From Herpetosiphon giganteus (GTDB lineage Bacteria; Chloroflexota; Chloroflexia; Chloroflexales; Herpetosiphonaceae): a stretch of 64,000 nt of DNA. Made by a program: the position numbers and the translations under genes. Positions 55,321 to 64,000 of this stretch are shown piece after piece; positions within the stretch are counted from its first letter, which is position 1; each line of letters starts with the position of its first letter. Where the stretch lies: positions 62,001 to 126,000 of the forward strand of contig NZ_JAFBCZ010000003.1 in the NCBI RefSeq assembly GCF_016907925.1. The letters are read 5' to 3'. A model generated the notes under the pieces. It was given only the letters and a program-made list of their open reading frames with translations, was not told where the DNA came from and did not search any database.

Positions 55321-57084
55321 ATGACCAGCCACGATCAGCGTGCAGAGCGCAAAAGTATTTGGCACGATTTATTAGAACGTCGGATTAATCGCCGGAGCCT
55401 TGTTGCGACTGGTGCTGCTGCCGCTGCGGTTGCAGCCTTGCCGTTGGATCTGCAAACTGCTGAAGCTGCCCACTATAACGCTCCAATGTCGGCTCCAGCC
55501 TTGGCCCAGCGCCAAGCCCAAGGTTCCTTGCCATTCAAGCCAATCGGCACCAGCACCGCCGACGATTTGATTTTGCCCGAAGGCTTTCGCTACGATTTGT
55601 TGGCCCATCGCGGCCACGATATGGGCAATGGCAATCAGTTCGGCGAAAACGCCGACTTCTTGGCTTTCTTCCCAATTGATATGCTCGAAAAAGGGCTTGA
55701 CCAAAATCGGCCTCAATTTGGCTTTACCCGCAGCGATTTATCGAGCAGCGATGGCTTGTTGCTGGTCAACCACGAATATATCAACCCGATGTTTATCTCA
55801 GGCTACACTGGCTCGGGCGCAAAATCGAGCGATCAGATCAATGCCGAAAAACATATGGTTGGCATGAGCGTAATTCGGGTCAAGCGCAATAGCGATGGCC
55901 GTTGGTATTTCGACCAAACTGATGCCGCTCACAACCGCCGCATCGACGCAACCACGCCAATCACCCTGACCGGCCCTGCTGCCAACATCGATGGCGGCCC
56001 AATCGCGATTGGCTCACTTGGCAATTGTTCAGGCGGCGTAACGCCTTGGGGCACGGCGCTGAGCTGCGAAGAAAACTTCCAAGATTATCCCAATGCTGCG
56101 CCAACTGGCTACGGCTGGGAGCCAGAAATTTATGCCAAACGCCACTATGGCTGGGTCGTCGAAGTTGACCCATTTGATAAAAACAGCACGCCACGCAAAC
56201 ACACCGCCTTGGGCCGCTTCCGCCACGAAAATGTGGCCGTGCGGGTTGGCGGCGATGGCACGGTTGTGGCCTATATGGGCGACGACAAAGCCGATTCATG
56301 CGTTTATAAATTCGTGGCCGAGCGCAAATTGACCAACTTGGCCGATCGCCCAGGCAATATGCAAATTCTCGAAAGCGGCCAACTCTACGCCGCCGACTTT
56401 GCCAATGGCAAATGGATTTTGCTCGATTACAACAGCCAAAGCGCCTTGCAAAGCGCCAAAGATAGCAAAGGCAATTTGCTCTTTACCTCGCAAGCAGATG
56501 TGCTGGCCGATGCCCAAGCGGCAGCCATGGCGCTCAAAGCCACGCCAGTTGATCGCCCAGAAGATATTGAAATTCACCCACTTGATGGCAGCGTTTACGT
56601 GGCCTTGACCAACAACACTGGCCACGGCAACTTCCACGGCCAAATCGTGCGCTTGGCCGAAACCGATGGCAACCCCGCTGCCATGAGCTTCGATTGGAGC
56701 ATTTTTGCGGTTGGTGGCTCACAAAGCGGCTTCTCATCGCCCGACAACTTAGTGTTCGATGGCGAAGGCAACCTGTGGATGGTAACCGACATCTCATCAT
56801 CGCGCACCAACAAAGGCATCTACAAATTCCAAGGCAACAACGGTCTATTTTTCTTCCGCACCAGCGGCCCCGATGCTGGCATCGCCTTCCAATTTGCCTC
56901 AGGGCCAGTTGAATGCGAGCTGACCGGGCCATGCTGGTCGCCTGATGGCCGCACCCTGTTCCTCTCAATTCAACATCCAGGCGAAGAATCCAAGAGCCTG
57001 ACTGAATTGAGCAGCCACTGGCCAATCGGTGGCAACGAAGTCCCACGCTCAGGGGTTGTGGCAATTACTGGCTTCAAGCGCTAG
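55321..57084 (+). CDS. PhoX-family phosphatase (Tat-exported)
   Basis: 587 residues from ATG 55321 (GGAGGG 9-14 bases upstream; the longer frame to 55291 is not used). A twin-arginine signal (INRRSLVATGAAAAAVAALP) predicts folded export with bound metal. The DUF839/PhoX beta-propeller motifs LVNHEYIN, GGVTPWGTALSCEENFQDYP, RFRHENVAVRV and WSPDGRTLFLSIQHPG are in place. It is a Ca/Fe alkaline phosphatase family; the phosphate-scavenging role is inferred. It has a terminator at 57104. Confidence 0.92.
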   Translation: MTSHDQRAERKSIWHDLLERRINRRSLVATGAAAAAVAALPLDLQTAEAAHYNAPMSAPALAQRQAQGSLPFKPIGTSTADDLILPEGFRYDLLAHRGHDMGNGNQFGENADFLAFFPIDMLEKGLDQNRPQFGFTRSDLSSSDGLLLVNHEYINPMFISGYTGSGAKSSDQINAEKHMVGMSVIRVKRNSDGRWYFDQTDAAHNRRIDATTPITLTGPAANIDGGPIAIGSLGNCSGGVTPWGTALSCEENFQDYPNAAPTGYGWEPEIYAKRHYGWVVEVDPFDKNSTPRKHTALGRFRHENVAVRVGGDGTVVAYMGDDKADSCVYKFVAERKLTNLADRPGNMQILESGQLYAADFANGKWILLDYNSQSALQSAKDSKGNLLFTSQADVLADAQAAAMALKATPVDRPEDIEIHPLDGSVYVALTNNTGHGNFHGQIVRLAETDGNPAAMSFDWSIFAVGGSQSGFSSPDNLVFDGEGNLWMVTDISSSRTNKGIYKFQGNNGLFFFRTSGPDAGIAFQFASGPVECELTGPCWSPDGRTLFLSIQHPGEESKSLTELSSHWPIGGNEVPRSGVVAITGFKR

Positions 57085-57103
57085 AACGTAGATCGCAGCT
57101 ATA

Positions 57104-57139
57104 GCGCAGCCTCCAACGCCGTGGGCTGCGCCTTTGTTT
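57104..57139 (+). terminator. Intrinsic terminator after the PhoX gene
   Basis: gcgcagcc (57104-57111) pairs with ggctgcgc (57124-57131) and is followed by ctttgttt. Confidence 0.7.
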
Positions 57140-57156
57140 GATTTGGGAGTTTACCC

Positions 57157-57477
57157 ATGACCATGCAAGAGTTTTTGGTTCACGAACGGACATTGTTGGG
57201 CGCTTTGGATAGTTTTGGCGGAACCTTGGTGCGCACCCGCCCTCAACTTGCCGCCGATTACAACGAATATCTCGACGATTTTGCCCAACGCTGGCTTGAT
57301 AGTGGTTATCCCAACGAGCTGGATAGCATTTCGACCTATTGGGTGCAGGCCTATTTGAGCAGCCTCAGCCTCGCTGAACGCGAAGTTGCCAAAGCAGCCT
57401 TGCACAGCTTTTTCGATTGGGCAATCAGCCAAGCGCTGATCGAGCAAGCGCCCTTGGGTGGTGGCTATCTTTCGTGA
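57157..57477 (+). CDS. Solitary recombinase-like core-binding (SAM-like) domain protein
   Basis: 106 residues; the RBS GGGAG is 7 bases before ATG 57157. The pattern TYWVQAYLSSLSLAEREVAK and LHSFFDWAISQALIEQAP matches the N-terminal core-binding domain of XerC/XerD-type tyrosine recombinases (VQAYL, L-x-S-F-F-x-W-x-x-x-x-x-L-I-x-x-x-P). The catalytic domain is absent and no remnant is seen downstream. The reading is visual. It may be a DNA-binding accessory or a stable fragment of a lost integrase. Confidence 0.65.
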   Translation: MTMQEFLVHERTLLGALDSFGGTLVRTRPQLAADYNEYLDDFAQRWLDSGYPNELDSISTYWVQAYLSSLSLAEREVAKAALHSFFDWAISQALIEQAPLGGGYLS

Positions 57478-57794
57478 ATAGCGCTTGCGCATACCAAGCC
57501 CCAATTCGCCCAACGGCCCCAAATTCTTTATTAATTGGAGCGATGATCGCTCTGTTATCGACACGAGATCTATTTATTCTCAATAGAATCGTTTTGTTTC
57601 AATGATTCGCCACCCTTCCGTCCCTCCGCCGGAGGGAAACGCAGGGGGTTTTCATCCCCCTGCACCCCCTAAAATTCATTTGTTGGATTATTCCGTCCAA
57701 CTATCATTCTCAACTAGTTAGCTTCCAATGTGTAACCACCCTAGAAGGTATAACTCCGATTGCCTCAAGTGCCCGCCTCGCGTACAATCGCCAT
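57478..57794. repeat. Gap with G/C-rich repeat module
   Basis: 57610-57669 is the inverted relative of 24915-24972 (ccacccttccgtccctccgc ... catccccctgcacccc). The remainder carries no clear gene. Confidence 0.7.
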
Positions 57795-59381
57795 ATGCAT
57801 GAACGCTGGCATCGCTGGTTATATAGCCGCTGGTGGTATGCGGCGGCGCTGCTGTATCTGGCCGCTGCATTAATCTGGCCCGCCCTTGGCAAACGCTCAG
57901 GCCCAACTAGTCGCTTGGTTGAAGTGCTGATTTTGCTGGTCTGTGTCGGGCGTTTTTGGTTGCCTGCCAAAATGCGGCCACATGCGGCGTTAGCCAAAGG
58001 CTGGCGGATTTTGGCCTTGCAATGGGGCATGTTGGCACTTTATCGCGGCTTGGGTGGCACGCTCACCAGCATCAAAGGCCTAAGCCAAGTTGTGCTGCCA
58101 ATTATTGTCTATGTGCCAACCGTGGTGATGGCTGGCGCATTTTTTGTGAGCCTACCATTTAGCCAGCGCCGCCGCAGTAGCATTGTGCTCGATTGGTTTG
58201 GCTTGAGCGTTGGCTTGATGATTATTACTACGATTGCGATTCGCCAAGTTGTGCCCAACGTTGCTTGGTATGATGGTCTATTTGTCGGAGCCGATCTCTC
58301 GTTGCTTTACGCGCTCGATCTGATTCGCCAGCAACAGCCAAAGCGTTGGCAAGCCTTGTTTCGCCAGCTGAGCAGCGGCATTTTGGCCTTGAGTTTGGTG
58401 GATTTGGCTTGGATTTTCGACCGCAGTAAATTAGTTGGGTTGCCAATTGGGGCGTTATATTGTGTTGCTTGGCTGATTTTGGCTCAAGCAGCGGCAATTC
58501 ATCCCAACGATACTAGCCCGCTCAATAATCAACTCAGCATCGATACGCTTGCCAAACGCAGCATTCCATATGTGATTTTTCTGGGTGGCTTGGGCTTTAC
58601 AATTGCCACTGGTGAGCTACGTTTTGCGCTTTTGCTATTGCCATTATTGCTGCTGCGCATCAGCGTTGAGATGAGCGAAGCCCAACAACTTTCGCTGCGA
58701 CTCGAACAAGCGCGGCGTGAGGCAACCCATGCCCGCGACGAGGCCGAATTTCTGCGCGAACTGCTGCGCTCATCAATTCACGATTTGCGTTCACCAATCG
58801 ATGGAGCCACAGGCTTAATCAATGTCTTGGAGCGGCAACCGCAACGCATGCAATTATGGAATTTATTGCGGGTGCAAATTGAAGATATTGGCCAGCAAAT
58901 GCACGATCTGTTGGATATTGCCCGCGCCCAAACCAAAGCTATGCTGCACCAAGCTCCGGTTGATTTGGCTGAAATCTGTAACGCTGAAATTGCCCGTTTA
59001 GAGGCCAGCGCTGCTTTCGCCCAAAAAGCCAATAAACCGCAAATTCAAGCACGGCTGCAATCAATTCAGGCCCATACCAACCAGCGTTTACTTGGGCGGG
59101 CACTCTATAATCTCTTGAAAAATAGCCTTGATCATGGTGGCGATCAGCTGAGTGTAAGCATCGAAGTTCATGCTGCACAGATCACGATTCTTATTCACGA
59201 CAATGGGTCGGGCTTTCCGCAGCATGTGCTCAATTTAGAACCAAGCAGCAGCGATGGCGAGGGCTATGGTTTTGGCCTACGCGGCGTTTTGGCCAACCTG
59301 AGCTTAATTGGGGCTAGCCTACAGTTGGAAAATCGCCAAGGAGCCTGGGCCTGCATTCAATTGCCACGAAGCTACCTGTAG
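57795..59381 (+). CDS. Multi-helix membrane histidine kinase
   Basis: 528 residues. The first 300 residues hold about eight hydrophobic helices without a recognisable sensor domain. A coiled-coil stretch (LRLEQARREATHARDEAEFLR) leads to the H box with phosphoacceptor His329 (SSIHDLRSPIDG), and HATPase motifs are LLKNSLDHGGDQ, DNGSGFP and GYGFGLRG. It pairs with the response regulator at 59507. Confidence 0.92.
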   Translation: MHERWHRWLYSRWWYAAALLYLAAALIWPALGKRSGPTSRLVEVLILLVCVGRFWLPAKMRPHAALAKGWRILALQWGMLALYRGLGGTLTSIKGLSQVVLPIIVYVPTVVMAGAFFVSLPFSQRRRSSIVLDWFGLSVGLMIITTIAIRQVVPNVAWYDGLFVGADLSLLYALDLIRQQQPKRWQALFRQLSSGILALSLVDLAWIFDRSKLVGLPIGALYCVAWLILAQAAAIHPNDTSPLNNQLSIDTLAKRSIPYVIFLGGLGFTIATGELRFALLLLPLLLLRISVEMSEAQQLSLRLEQARREATHARDEAEFLRELLRSSIHDLRSPIDGATGLINVLERQPQRMQLWNLLRVQIEDIGQQMHDLLDIARAQTKAMLHQAPVDLAEICNAEIARLEASAAFAQKANKPQIQARLQSIQAHTNQRLLGRALYNLLKNSLDHGGDQLSVSIEVHAAQITILIHDNGSGFPQHVLNLEPSSSDGEGYGFGLRGVLANLSLIGASLQLENRQGAWACIQLPRSYL

Positions 59382-59410
59382 TAGTTCGTTACCTTAACCA
59401 CCGAATCAGG

Positions 59411-59455
59411 ACTCCCCTCGCCCGCGTTCAGTGGGAGAGGGGTTGGGGGTGAGGG
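59411..59455. repeat. Repeat module between kinase and response regulator
   Basis: ctcccctcgcccgcgttcagtg...gggttgggggtgaggg, a CCCTCACCCCC family copy in reverse order. Confidence 0.7.
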
Positions 59456-59506
59456 CGTTGCCAATCCAATGAACTACTACAGCGAGCGATCTAGGAGGAT
59501 TTAGCG

Positions 59507-60310
59507 GTGAAGTATCGAGCATTTGTGGTCGAAGATAGCGAAGTTCATGCAACCTTAGCCGAGTTGCTGTTGCAAGAAGCTGGCTTTGAGGTAACTATTT
59601 GGCGCTCAATTCGCCAAGCTTGGCATTGGTTTGAGCATGATCAAACCACGCAACCAATGCTGGGCTTGCTCGATATTAAATTGCCCGACCCCAGCTTTCC
59701 ACGTTTAGAGGGCACGGTACTGGCAGCAGCGATTAGCGATGCAGTGGCTCAAGCTCGCCATGCGCCAGTACATTTGGTGGCAATTAGCAGCGAACTCAAT
59801 CCACAGCGCGAGTGGGCAGCGCTGGCAACTGGCTGTAGCGCAGTGCTGAGCAAACCGTTAACGCCGCTCAAAGCTCAATGGCTAGCCGAATTAATGACCC
59901 AGCCCGTGCCTGCACTAAATGATGAAATTAGTGCTGTGGCGTTTCGCCAAGGCCAGCTTGATGTGCTGAATCTATTGGAGTTACAGCAGCGCCCAGCCCC
60001 ACGCTTGTGGAACGGCGACGATGTGCGCAATCTTTTGGCGGTGCTCACGACGGGGTTTCATGTGGGCGAGCAAGGGCGGCAAGCAGGCATGAATTTACAA
60101 GACGAATTTGGCGGGGCAACCGCCGCCCATGTTGCCTTGCGCTCATGCTTACCGTTGCTGGAAAGCGATCAGGCGCGCTTATTGGGGCTGTTATTGCATG
60201 GAGTTGCCCAACAAACCATCGCTGGCCGTTTAGGGTTAGGTCGACGCAAACTTGAGAGCCAAATTGAGCAGCTGTTGCAGCAATTAGCAATTTTGCTGAG
60301 CCAACGTTAA
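59507..60310 (+). CDS. Response regulator with degenerate LuxR-like output
   Basis: 267 residues from GTG 59507, eight bases after AGGAGG. The receiver has the acidic pair Glu9-Asp10, phosphoacceptor Asp56 (LLDIKLPD) and Lys116 (SKPLT). After a linker, the C-terminus LLGLLLHGVAQQTIAGRLGL resembles a LuxR/GerE helix-turn-helix, with weaker agreement at the end. It is probably regulated by the kinase gene 125 bp upstream; target genes are unknown. Confidence 0.87.
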   Translation: MKYRAFVVEDSEVHATLAELLLQEAGFEVTIWRSIRQAWHWFEHDQTTQPMLGLLDIKLPDPSFPRLEGTVLAAAISDAVAQARHAPVHLVAISSELNPQREWAALATGCSAVLSKPLTPLKAQWLAELMTQPVPALNDEISAVAFRQGQLDVLNLLELQQRPAPRLWNGDDVRNLLAVLTTGFHVGEQGRQAGMNLQDEFGGATAAHVALRSCLPLLESDQARLLGLLLHGVAQQTIAGRLGLGRRKLESQIEQLLQQLAILLSQR

Positions 60311-60321
60311 TTGTTGGCTCA
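60297..60321. terminator. Stem-loop between response regulator and rex
   Basis: tgagccaac (60297-60305) pairs with gttggctca (60313-60321) around a 7-nt loop that holds the response regulator stop codon. It is a convergent position with a poor T-run. Confidence 0.4.
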
Positions 60322-60978
60322 ATGCTCGTTCATCGCGTGGTGTTCGTCTTCGCGTGAGAGATAATAGGTCATGCTATGCAGCAAGGCCACAGGGTCGATA
60401 TGTCGCACCCAAACATTCTCGGGCGTTTGCACCACCACCGGCGCATAGTTCAAAATACCTTGCACGCCGTTTTCAACCAAGACATCGACGACTTCTTGGG
60501 CACGCACAGCTGGCACTGCCACAATTGCCAAACGAATGCCATGTTCTTTCAAAATCTTGGGCAAATCAGAATCGGGCTGAACACTGTTGCGGCCTAGTTG
60601 CAAGCCAATTTTTGAGGCATCGTTATCGAAAACCCCAATAATATCAATGCCCCGTGAGCGAAAGCCCTCGTAGCGAGCAATTGCCTGCCCAAGCGGCCCG
60701 ACCCCAACCAGCACCACTGGCCAAACTTCGTGCAAACCCAAAATGCGCCGAATATGGCCCAGCAAATACTCGACGTTATAGCCAATGCCCTGTTTGCCAA
60801 ATTCACCAAAATAGGAAAGATCTTTGCGAATTTGCGCGGCAGTTACCCCAATGCGTTCCCCCAACTCTTGCGAGGAAACCGAGCGAACACCTTCTTCGGC
60901 CAAATAACTCAGGCTACGTGCGTAAATTGGCAATCGCCGCACTACAACATCGGGAATTGCGTTGGGGGAGATGTCCAT
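60319..60978 (-). CDS. rex: Redox-sensing transcriptional repressor Rex
   Basis: 219 residues from ATG 60978 with AAGGAG 8 bases upstream. The N-terminal winged helix is [35 protein letters not shown] is the conserved link. The NAD(H)-binding Rossmann fold begins at [13 protein letters not shown], and the C-terminal swapped helix is YYLSREDEH. It senses NADH/NAD+ and represses fermentation or respiration genes at TTGTGAA-type sites. Confidence 0.95.
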   Translation of the reverse strand: MDISPNAIPDVVVRRLPIYARSLSYLAEEGVRSVSSQELGERIGVTAAQIRKDLSYFGEFGKQGIGYNVEYLLGHIRRILGLHEVWPVVLVGVGPLGQAIARYEGFRSRGIDIIGVFDNDASKIGLQLGRNSVQPDSDLPKILKEHGIRLAIVAVPAVRAQEVVDVLVENGVQGILNYAPVVVQTPENVWVRHIDPVALLHSMTYYLSREDEHHAMNEH

Positions 60979-61082
60979 CCCGCACACTCCTTTGAAAACA
61001 CCACAAAACGAGCCGCTCTGGCCATGCACCGTTGAGGCTGCTCAAACGAGGCTGGCGCTGCATTGCGCATCTCAATTGATAT

Positions 61083-61115
61083 TGTGAAGTATAGTGCAAA
61101 CTATGGAGATGTCAA
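61083..61115 (-). promoter_or_regulatory. rex promoter with a Rex half-site
   Basis: On the - strand TTGACA (61115-61110), a 16-bp spacer and TATACT (61093-61088). TTGTGAA (61083-61089 on the + strand, one Rex half-site) overlaps the -10. The second half is poor. Confidence 0.55.
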
Positions 61116-61204
61116 GCGCTTTTAGGCGATTCTAATGCTCCGTTTAGCTAGTGCGATCAATCTATTTTGCAGCTAGCCAGCAATTTGTACCCGCTGTTTG
61201 CAGA

Positions 61205-61765
61205 TTATTTGCTATGCAGTTGATGCTCCAGAATCACCTGATCAGTATTATCCACAAATTCGACTTTAACCGCAGGATTGGCCAAGAACAGCAAGCGAGC
61301 TTGCAAACCAGAACCAGCAGCAAAATAGAACACATCGCCATTTTTCAAGAAAATTTTAGCCAACTGCGCACTTTGACTTGGCATATAGCCATAGACTAAA
61401 TAAAAAGGCTCATTTTCAATCGAAACTTGAGAAATAAATGGATCAGTCATAGGCGTTAAGCGATCGATACTCAGCCCTTTGGTATGAAATTCTTGCTGTG
61501 TTTGATCATGCCAACCGCTCGTTGAGCCAATCATCAAGCCCTCGGAGGCTTGAAATAAAAATACAAAGAGGCGATCACGTTCCAAACCAGGGATTTCATG
61601 AATAACGACATCATTAATATTGGAATGGCCAAGGATTTGTTCAGCTGTTTGTTCAATTTTTTGTTGGATAACTGGCTCAATTAGCGGAATCGAGGTTGGC
61701 TGCGGGGTCGCTGTTTCACAACTCGCAAGTAGCAAACAGACAATCAGAAGGTAGAAATATTTCAT
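61205..61765 (-). CDS. Putative lipoprotein, 186 aa
   Basis: The signal MKYFYLLIVCLLLASC gives lipobox LASC with Cys16. After a Pro/Thr-rich spacer the mature domain is mixed alpha/beta (DRLFVFLFQASEGLMIGSTSGW, PFYLVYGYMPSQSAQLAK). AGGAA precedes the ATG. I recognise no family. It is separated from the small gene upstream (61790) by 24 bp, so the two may be co-transcribed. Confidence 0.75.
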   Translation of the reverse strand: MKYFYLLIVCLLLASCETATPQPTSIPLIEPVIQQKIEQTAEQILGHSNINDVVIHEIPGLERDRLFVFLFQASEGLMIGSTSGWHDQTQQEFHTKGLSIDRLTPMTDPFISQVSIENEPFYLVYGYMPSQSAQLAKIFLKNGDVFYFAAGSGLQARLLFLANPAVKVEFVDNTDQVILEHQLHSK

Positions 61766-61789
61766 TGGCTATTCCTCTCTCTTTTGACT

Positions 61790-62128
61790 TTAGGCTAAAG
61801 CCTTGAGGTCTTCCACCGTTAGTGGTTTTTGGCGAAACCATGGGTATTCAAAGACCCGTTCACGTTCTTGATCAAGATTGAGCATTTCGGCTGAAAAACC
61901 GCTACTCGGATTCCCTTCAGTTTTTCGTACAATTAACACCGTAATTTGAGGTAAATTGTTGTGTTGACAGTAACGAAAAAGATGATCTAAATGTGCACCC
62001 AAGCTTTGTCGGGGTAAACCAACCAAGTCTCCCAATAGCGAATACGTTAGGGTTTGGCGGTTATGGGCAAGACTAATCAACACTTGATAAATTTGCAGTG
62101 CTCGTTCGTAGGTTGTCATCTCTGGCAT
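61790..62128 (-). CDS. Small HTH-like protein, 112 aa
   Basis: The start at 62128 is chosen because AAGGAG lies 5 bases upstream. The N-terminal segment TYSLLGDLVGLPRQSLGAHLDH looks like a helix-turn-helix. The remainder (LPQITVLIVRKTEGNPSSGF) recalls a small family I have seen paired with DNA or restriction functions, but I cannot name it reliably. It is predicted to be cytoplasmic and 13 kDa. Confidence 0.65.
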   Translation of the reverse strand: MPEMTTYERALQIYQVLISLAHNRQTLTYSLLGDLVGLPRQSLGAHLDHLFRYCQHNNLPQITVLIVRKTEGNPSSGFSAEMLNLDQERERVFEYPWFRQKPLTVEDLKALA

Positions 62129-62292
62129 AATGGCTCCTTGCTTTACTCTTGAATCCAATACCGATTATCAAGTATTTGCAGCTTAATCGTCAATAGTGGC
62201 GATAGGCTATTGGCTCTAGGCTTCAGGCTAGCGCAATAGATTTACAATTTTCAATAATCTCTTATCCCAAAAGCCCATAGCCCATAGCCATA

Positions 62293-62322
62293 TCCTTCGC
62301 GCTCTTCGCGTCCTTCGTGGTT
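62293..62322. repeat. CACGAAG-family repeat copy
   Basis: tccttcgcgctcttcgcgtc...gtggtta, the inverse orientation of the CACGAAGGACACGAAG unit, flanked by ctattggc/cccatagcc modules (62200-62290). Confidence 0.7.
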
Positions 62323-62360
62323 ACACTGATCCCCGATCTCCAACAACTGATCCCCAGAAC

Positions 62361-62981
62361 CTACATCCGTTCGATACAGGCAGCTAGCGCAAACACTGGT
62401 GGCCCAACCCGATTGAGAAATTCGGCTGGATGCAAGGCCAGAATACGCCAACCATGCTCAGCAGTAAAACGGCTGCGAATTTCATCCTCGCTGATGGCGC
62501 GGGGCACGTTGACGCTAGCAAATTCAACCCCAAACGCCAAGAGATAATAGCGGCCTTGCGGTTGCAACGCTTGCGCTAAATCAGCAATAAATGGCTCGCT
62601 ATCAGCCTCATTGAACAAATGATAAAAGCCAGTATCGACGATTGCGCCAAATTTGCTTGGCAATAACGAAGGCTTGAGGCCATCGCCAACTTCAAAGCTC
62701 AGCCGTTGGGCAACCTCGGCAGGCAGTGCCGCAATTTTTTCGCGTGCTTGCTCAATCGCGCTTGGCACAAAATCGACTCCGACAACGCTATAGCCAAGTT
62801 GGGCGAGGCCAATTGCCAAATCGCCCGAACCACAACCAACATCAAGCAACGGATTTTGCGGTGGAAAAGCCTTGATCAAGTCGATCAGCGCTGGTTGCGG
62901 GGCCGCAACATCCCATGGCGGCACAGCAGTATAGACATTGGTAAAAAAATCCAGCGGTTCTTCGCCAAATCGGCCCATCAC
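62361..62981 (-). CDS. Class I SAM-dependent methyltransferase
   Basis: 206 residues with the SAM-binding motif LLDVGCGSGDLAIGLAQLG and an acidic second strand end GVDFVPSAIEQA. The N-terminus FFTNVYTAVPPWDV and the small size resemble thiopurine or tellurite-type methyltransferases; the substrate is not readable. It has no close operon partner. Confidence 0.88.
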   Translation of the reverse strand: MMGRFGEEPLDFFTNVYTAVPPWDVAAPQPALIDLIKAFPPQNPLLDVGCGSGDLAIGLAQLGYSVVGVDFVPSAIEQAREKIAALPAEVAQRLSFEVGDGLKPSLLPSKFGAIVDTGFYHLFNEADSEPFIADLAQALQPQGRYYLLAFGVEFASVNVPRAISEDEIRSRFTAEHGWRILALHPAEFLNRVGPPVFALAACIERM

Positions 62982-63085
62982 ACACCTCCTACAATTAACG
63001 CTTTGGTTGACTATAACAAAGTAGCGTAGGCCAAAACTCAGCCCTGATACCGAATTTATAAACCAAAGAATAGCAACTACCTAGT

Positions 63086-63114
63086 TATAATGCAGCGCAT
63101 TATGCTGCTATAAT
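63086..63114 (+). promoter_or_regulatory. Tandem TATAAT boxes upstream of the aldolase gene
   Basis: TATAAT occurs at 63086-63091 and again at 63109-63114, each followed by GCA, with a gcagc/gctgc hairpin between (63092-63108). No good -35 accompanies either. Confidence 0.35.
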
Positions 63115-63171
63115 GCAAGTGGAAGTCTGAGAGGCATAGGTTCTAACCAGGGCAATCAAAGGAGCAACTGG

Positions 63172-63837
63172 ATGAAAATCTTTTTGGATACTGCTGATGT
63201 AGAAGAAATTCGCCAAGGTGTGGCGATGGGCGTGGTTGATGGTGTGACCACCAACCCTTCATTAGCAGCAAAAGCAGGCCGCAACTTCCGTGATGTAGTT
63301 TTAGAAATTGTTGAAATTTGCCCCGGCCCAGTCAGTGCCGAAACCGTGGCATTGCAAGCCGATGAAATAGTCCGCGAAGGCCGCATTTTGGCCAAATGGG
63401 CACCTAATATTGTCGTTAAAGTACCCTTAATGGCCGAAGGCTTGAAAGCAGTCAAGCAATTGACCAGCGAAGGCATCAAAACTAACGTAACTTTGGTGTT
63501 TTCGGCCTCACAAGCCTTGTTGGCAGCCAAAGCTGGCGCAACCTTCGTTAGCCCATTCCTTGGGCGGCTCGACGATATTGGCCAAGATGGCATGATTTTG
63601 ATTCGCGATATTGTCCAGATTTTCAAAAATTACAATATCCAAACCGAAGTTTTGGCCGCCTCAATTCGTCACCCAGTACACGTGCTGCAATCGGCATTGG
63701 CTGGCTCGCATGTTGCTACTATGCCGTTCAAAGTGCTGCAACAATTGGTCAAGCACCCGTTAACCGACAAAGGCATCGAAACCTTCTTAGTTGATTGGAA
63801 ACAAGTTCCCGATGCCGCAACTGTGTTTGCTGAGTAA
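63172..63837 (+). CDS. fsa/talC: Transaldolase-like fructose-6-phosphate aldolase
   Basis: 221 residues, the short (FSA/TalC) class. The Schiff-base lysine is Lys83 in [28 protein letters not shown] and [20 protein letters not shown] are family motifs. AAAGGAG precedes the ATG. It either cleaves fructose 6-phosphate or works as a transaldolase in the pentose phosphate pathway; sequence does not separate the two. Confidence 0.93.
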   Translation: MKIFLDTADVEEIRQGVAMGVVDGVTTNPSLAAKAGRNFRDVVLEIVEICPGPVSAETVALQADEIVREGRILAKWAPNIVVKVPLMAEGLKAVKQLTSEGIKTNVTLVFSASQALLAAKAGATFVSPFLGRLDDIGQDGMILIRDIVQIFKNYNIQTEVLAASIRHPVHVLQSALAGSHVATMPFKVLQQLVKHPLTDKGIETFLVDWKQVPDAATVFAE

Positions 63838-63840
63838 TCA

Positions 63841-64000
63841 ATGAGTAATGCACCTTCATCAGGGCAATCACCGGCTCCGCGTTTTCAACGCAGTAAACGC
63901 CCCCCGCTGCTTCGAAGGAAGGAGCGGGCTGGGCGTAAGCCTTGGGTGAACCCATGGAACTGGGCCAACATTCTAAGTTCGATTCGGATCATCGCAACGA
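63841..64000 (+). CDS. Start of a gene cut by the window end
   Basis: ATG 63841, three bases after the aldolase stop, opens a frame still open at base 64000 (53 codons). The N-terminus is Ser/Pro/Gln-rich and then strongly basic (QRSKRPPLLRRKERAGRKP), followed by WVNPWNWANILSSIRII, which could start a membrane helix. The family cannot be told. A plausible type is a cytoplasmic-tail membrane protein. Confidence 0.55.
   Translation, partial: MSNAPSSGQSPAPRFQRSKRPPLLRRKERAGRKPWVNPWNWANILSSIRIIAT

Overview
The window looks like chromosome from a filamentous Chloroflexota bacterium, most likely Herpetosiphon. The evidence is moderate GC content, the style of the proteins, an RHS/YD-repeat protein, and many short intergenic repeat modules. 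The assignment is inferred from gene content and codon style; no 16S or other marker RNA is present. I saw no rRNA, tRNA, CRISPR array or intact insertion sequence.

Region 1 (1-9425) is an accessory island. It opens with the 3' end of an RHS gene whose C-terminal tip is divergent. A decayed gene follows, then about a dozen small co-directional genes: two immunity-like paralogues, three lipoproteins, a pair of 82-residue membrane proteins, a pair of PH-like proteins and other small membrane proteins. Region 2 (9546-26898) is mostly housekeeping and signalling: glmU, prs, a glycosyltransferase, an alpha/beta hydrolase, a seven-helix-type membrane protein, a YrdB-like protein, a bifunctional rel/spoT, a large glutamate synthase (gltB, no gltD in the window) and a PAS histidine kinase. 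Region 3 (26918-32485) holds a 1376-residue secreted protein with six jelly-roll-like repeats and an AT-rich C-terminal tip. Two small genes follow, one a lipoprotein related to a lipoprotein in the RHS island.

Region 4 (32573-47804) is a branched-chain amino acid supercluster on the + strand: ilvD-ilvB-ilvN-(38-residue ORF)-ilvC-leuA-pheA-cimA-ilvE-GNAT-leuC-leuD-leuB. With leuA, cimA and leuCDB present and no ilvA in the window, it can make valine, leucine and (through citramalate) isoleucine; pheA is an aromatic-pathway gene inside it. Upstream of ilvD is a clear transcription attenuator: a consensus promoter, a 30-codon leader peptide rich in Ile/Leu/Val, an antiterminator segment and an intrinsic terminator. 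A second Ile/Leu/Val-rich leader peptide with a strong ribosome binding site lies right after the terminator. I consider this tandem arrangement the best find in the window.

Region 5 (47853-55165, - strand) is a surface-polysaccharide operon: UDP-glucuronate decarboxylase, O-antigen-ligase-like protein, UDP-glucuronate 4-epimerase, a flippase-like membrane protein and a DinB-like protein. A GT4 glycosyltransferase lies downstream and peptide deformylase upstream. Region 6 (55321-64000) has a Tat-exported PhoX-type phosphatase, a solitary recombinase-like core-binding domain, a histidine kinase/response regulator pair, the redox repressor rex, a lipoprotein, a small HTH-like protein, a methyltransferase, a transaldolase-like aldolase and the start of a gene cut by the window end.

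Many intergenic gaps, particularly inside the amino-acid cluster, are filled by at least four families of short dispersed repeats.
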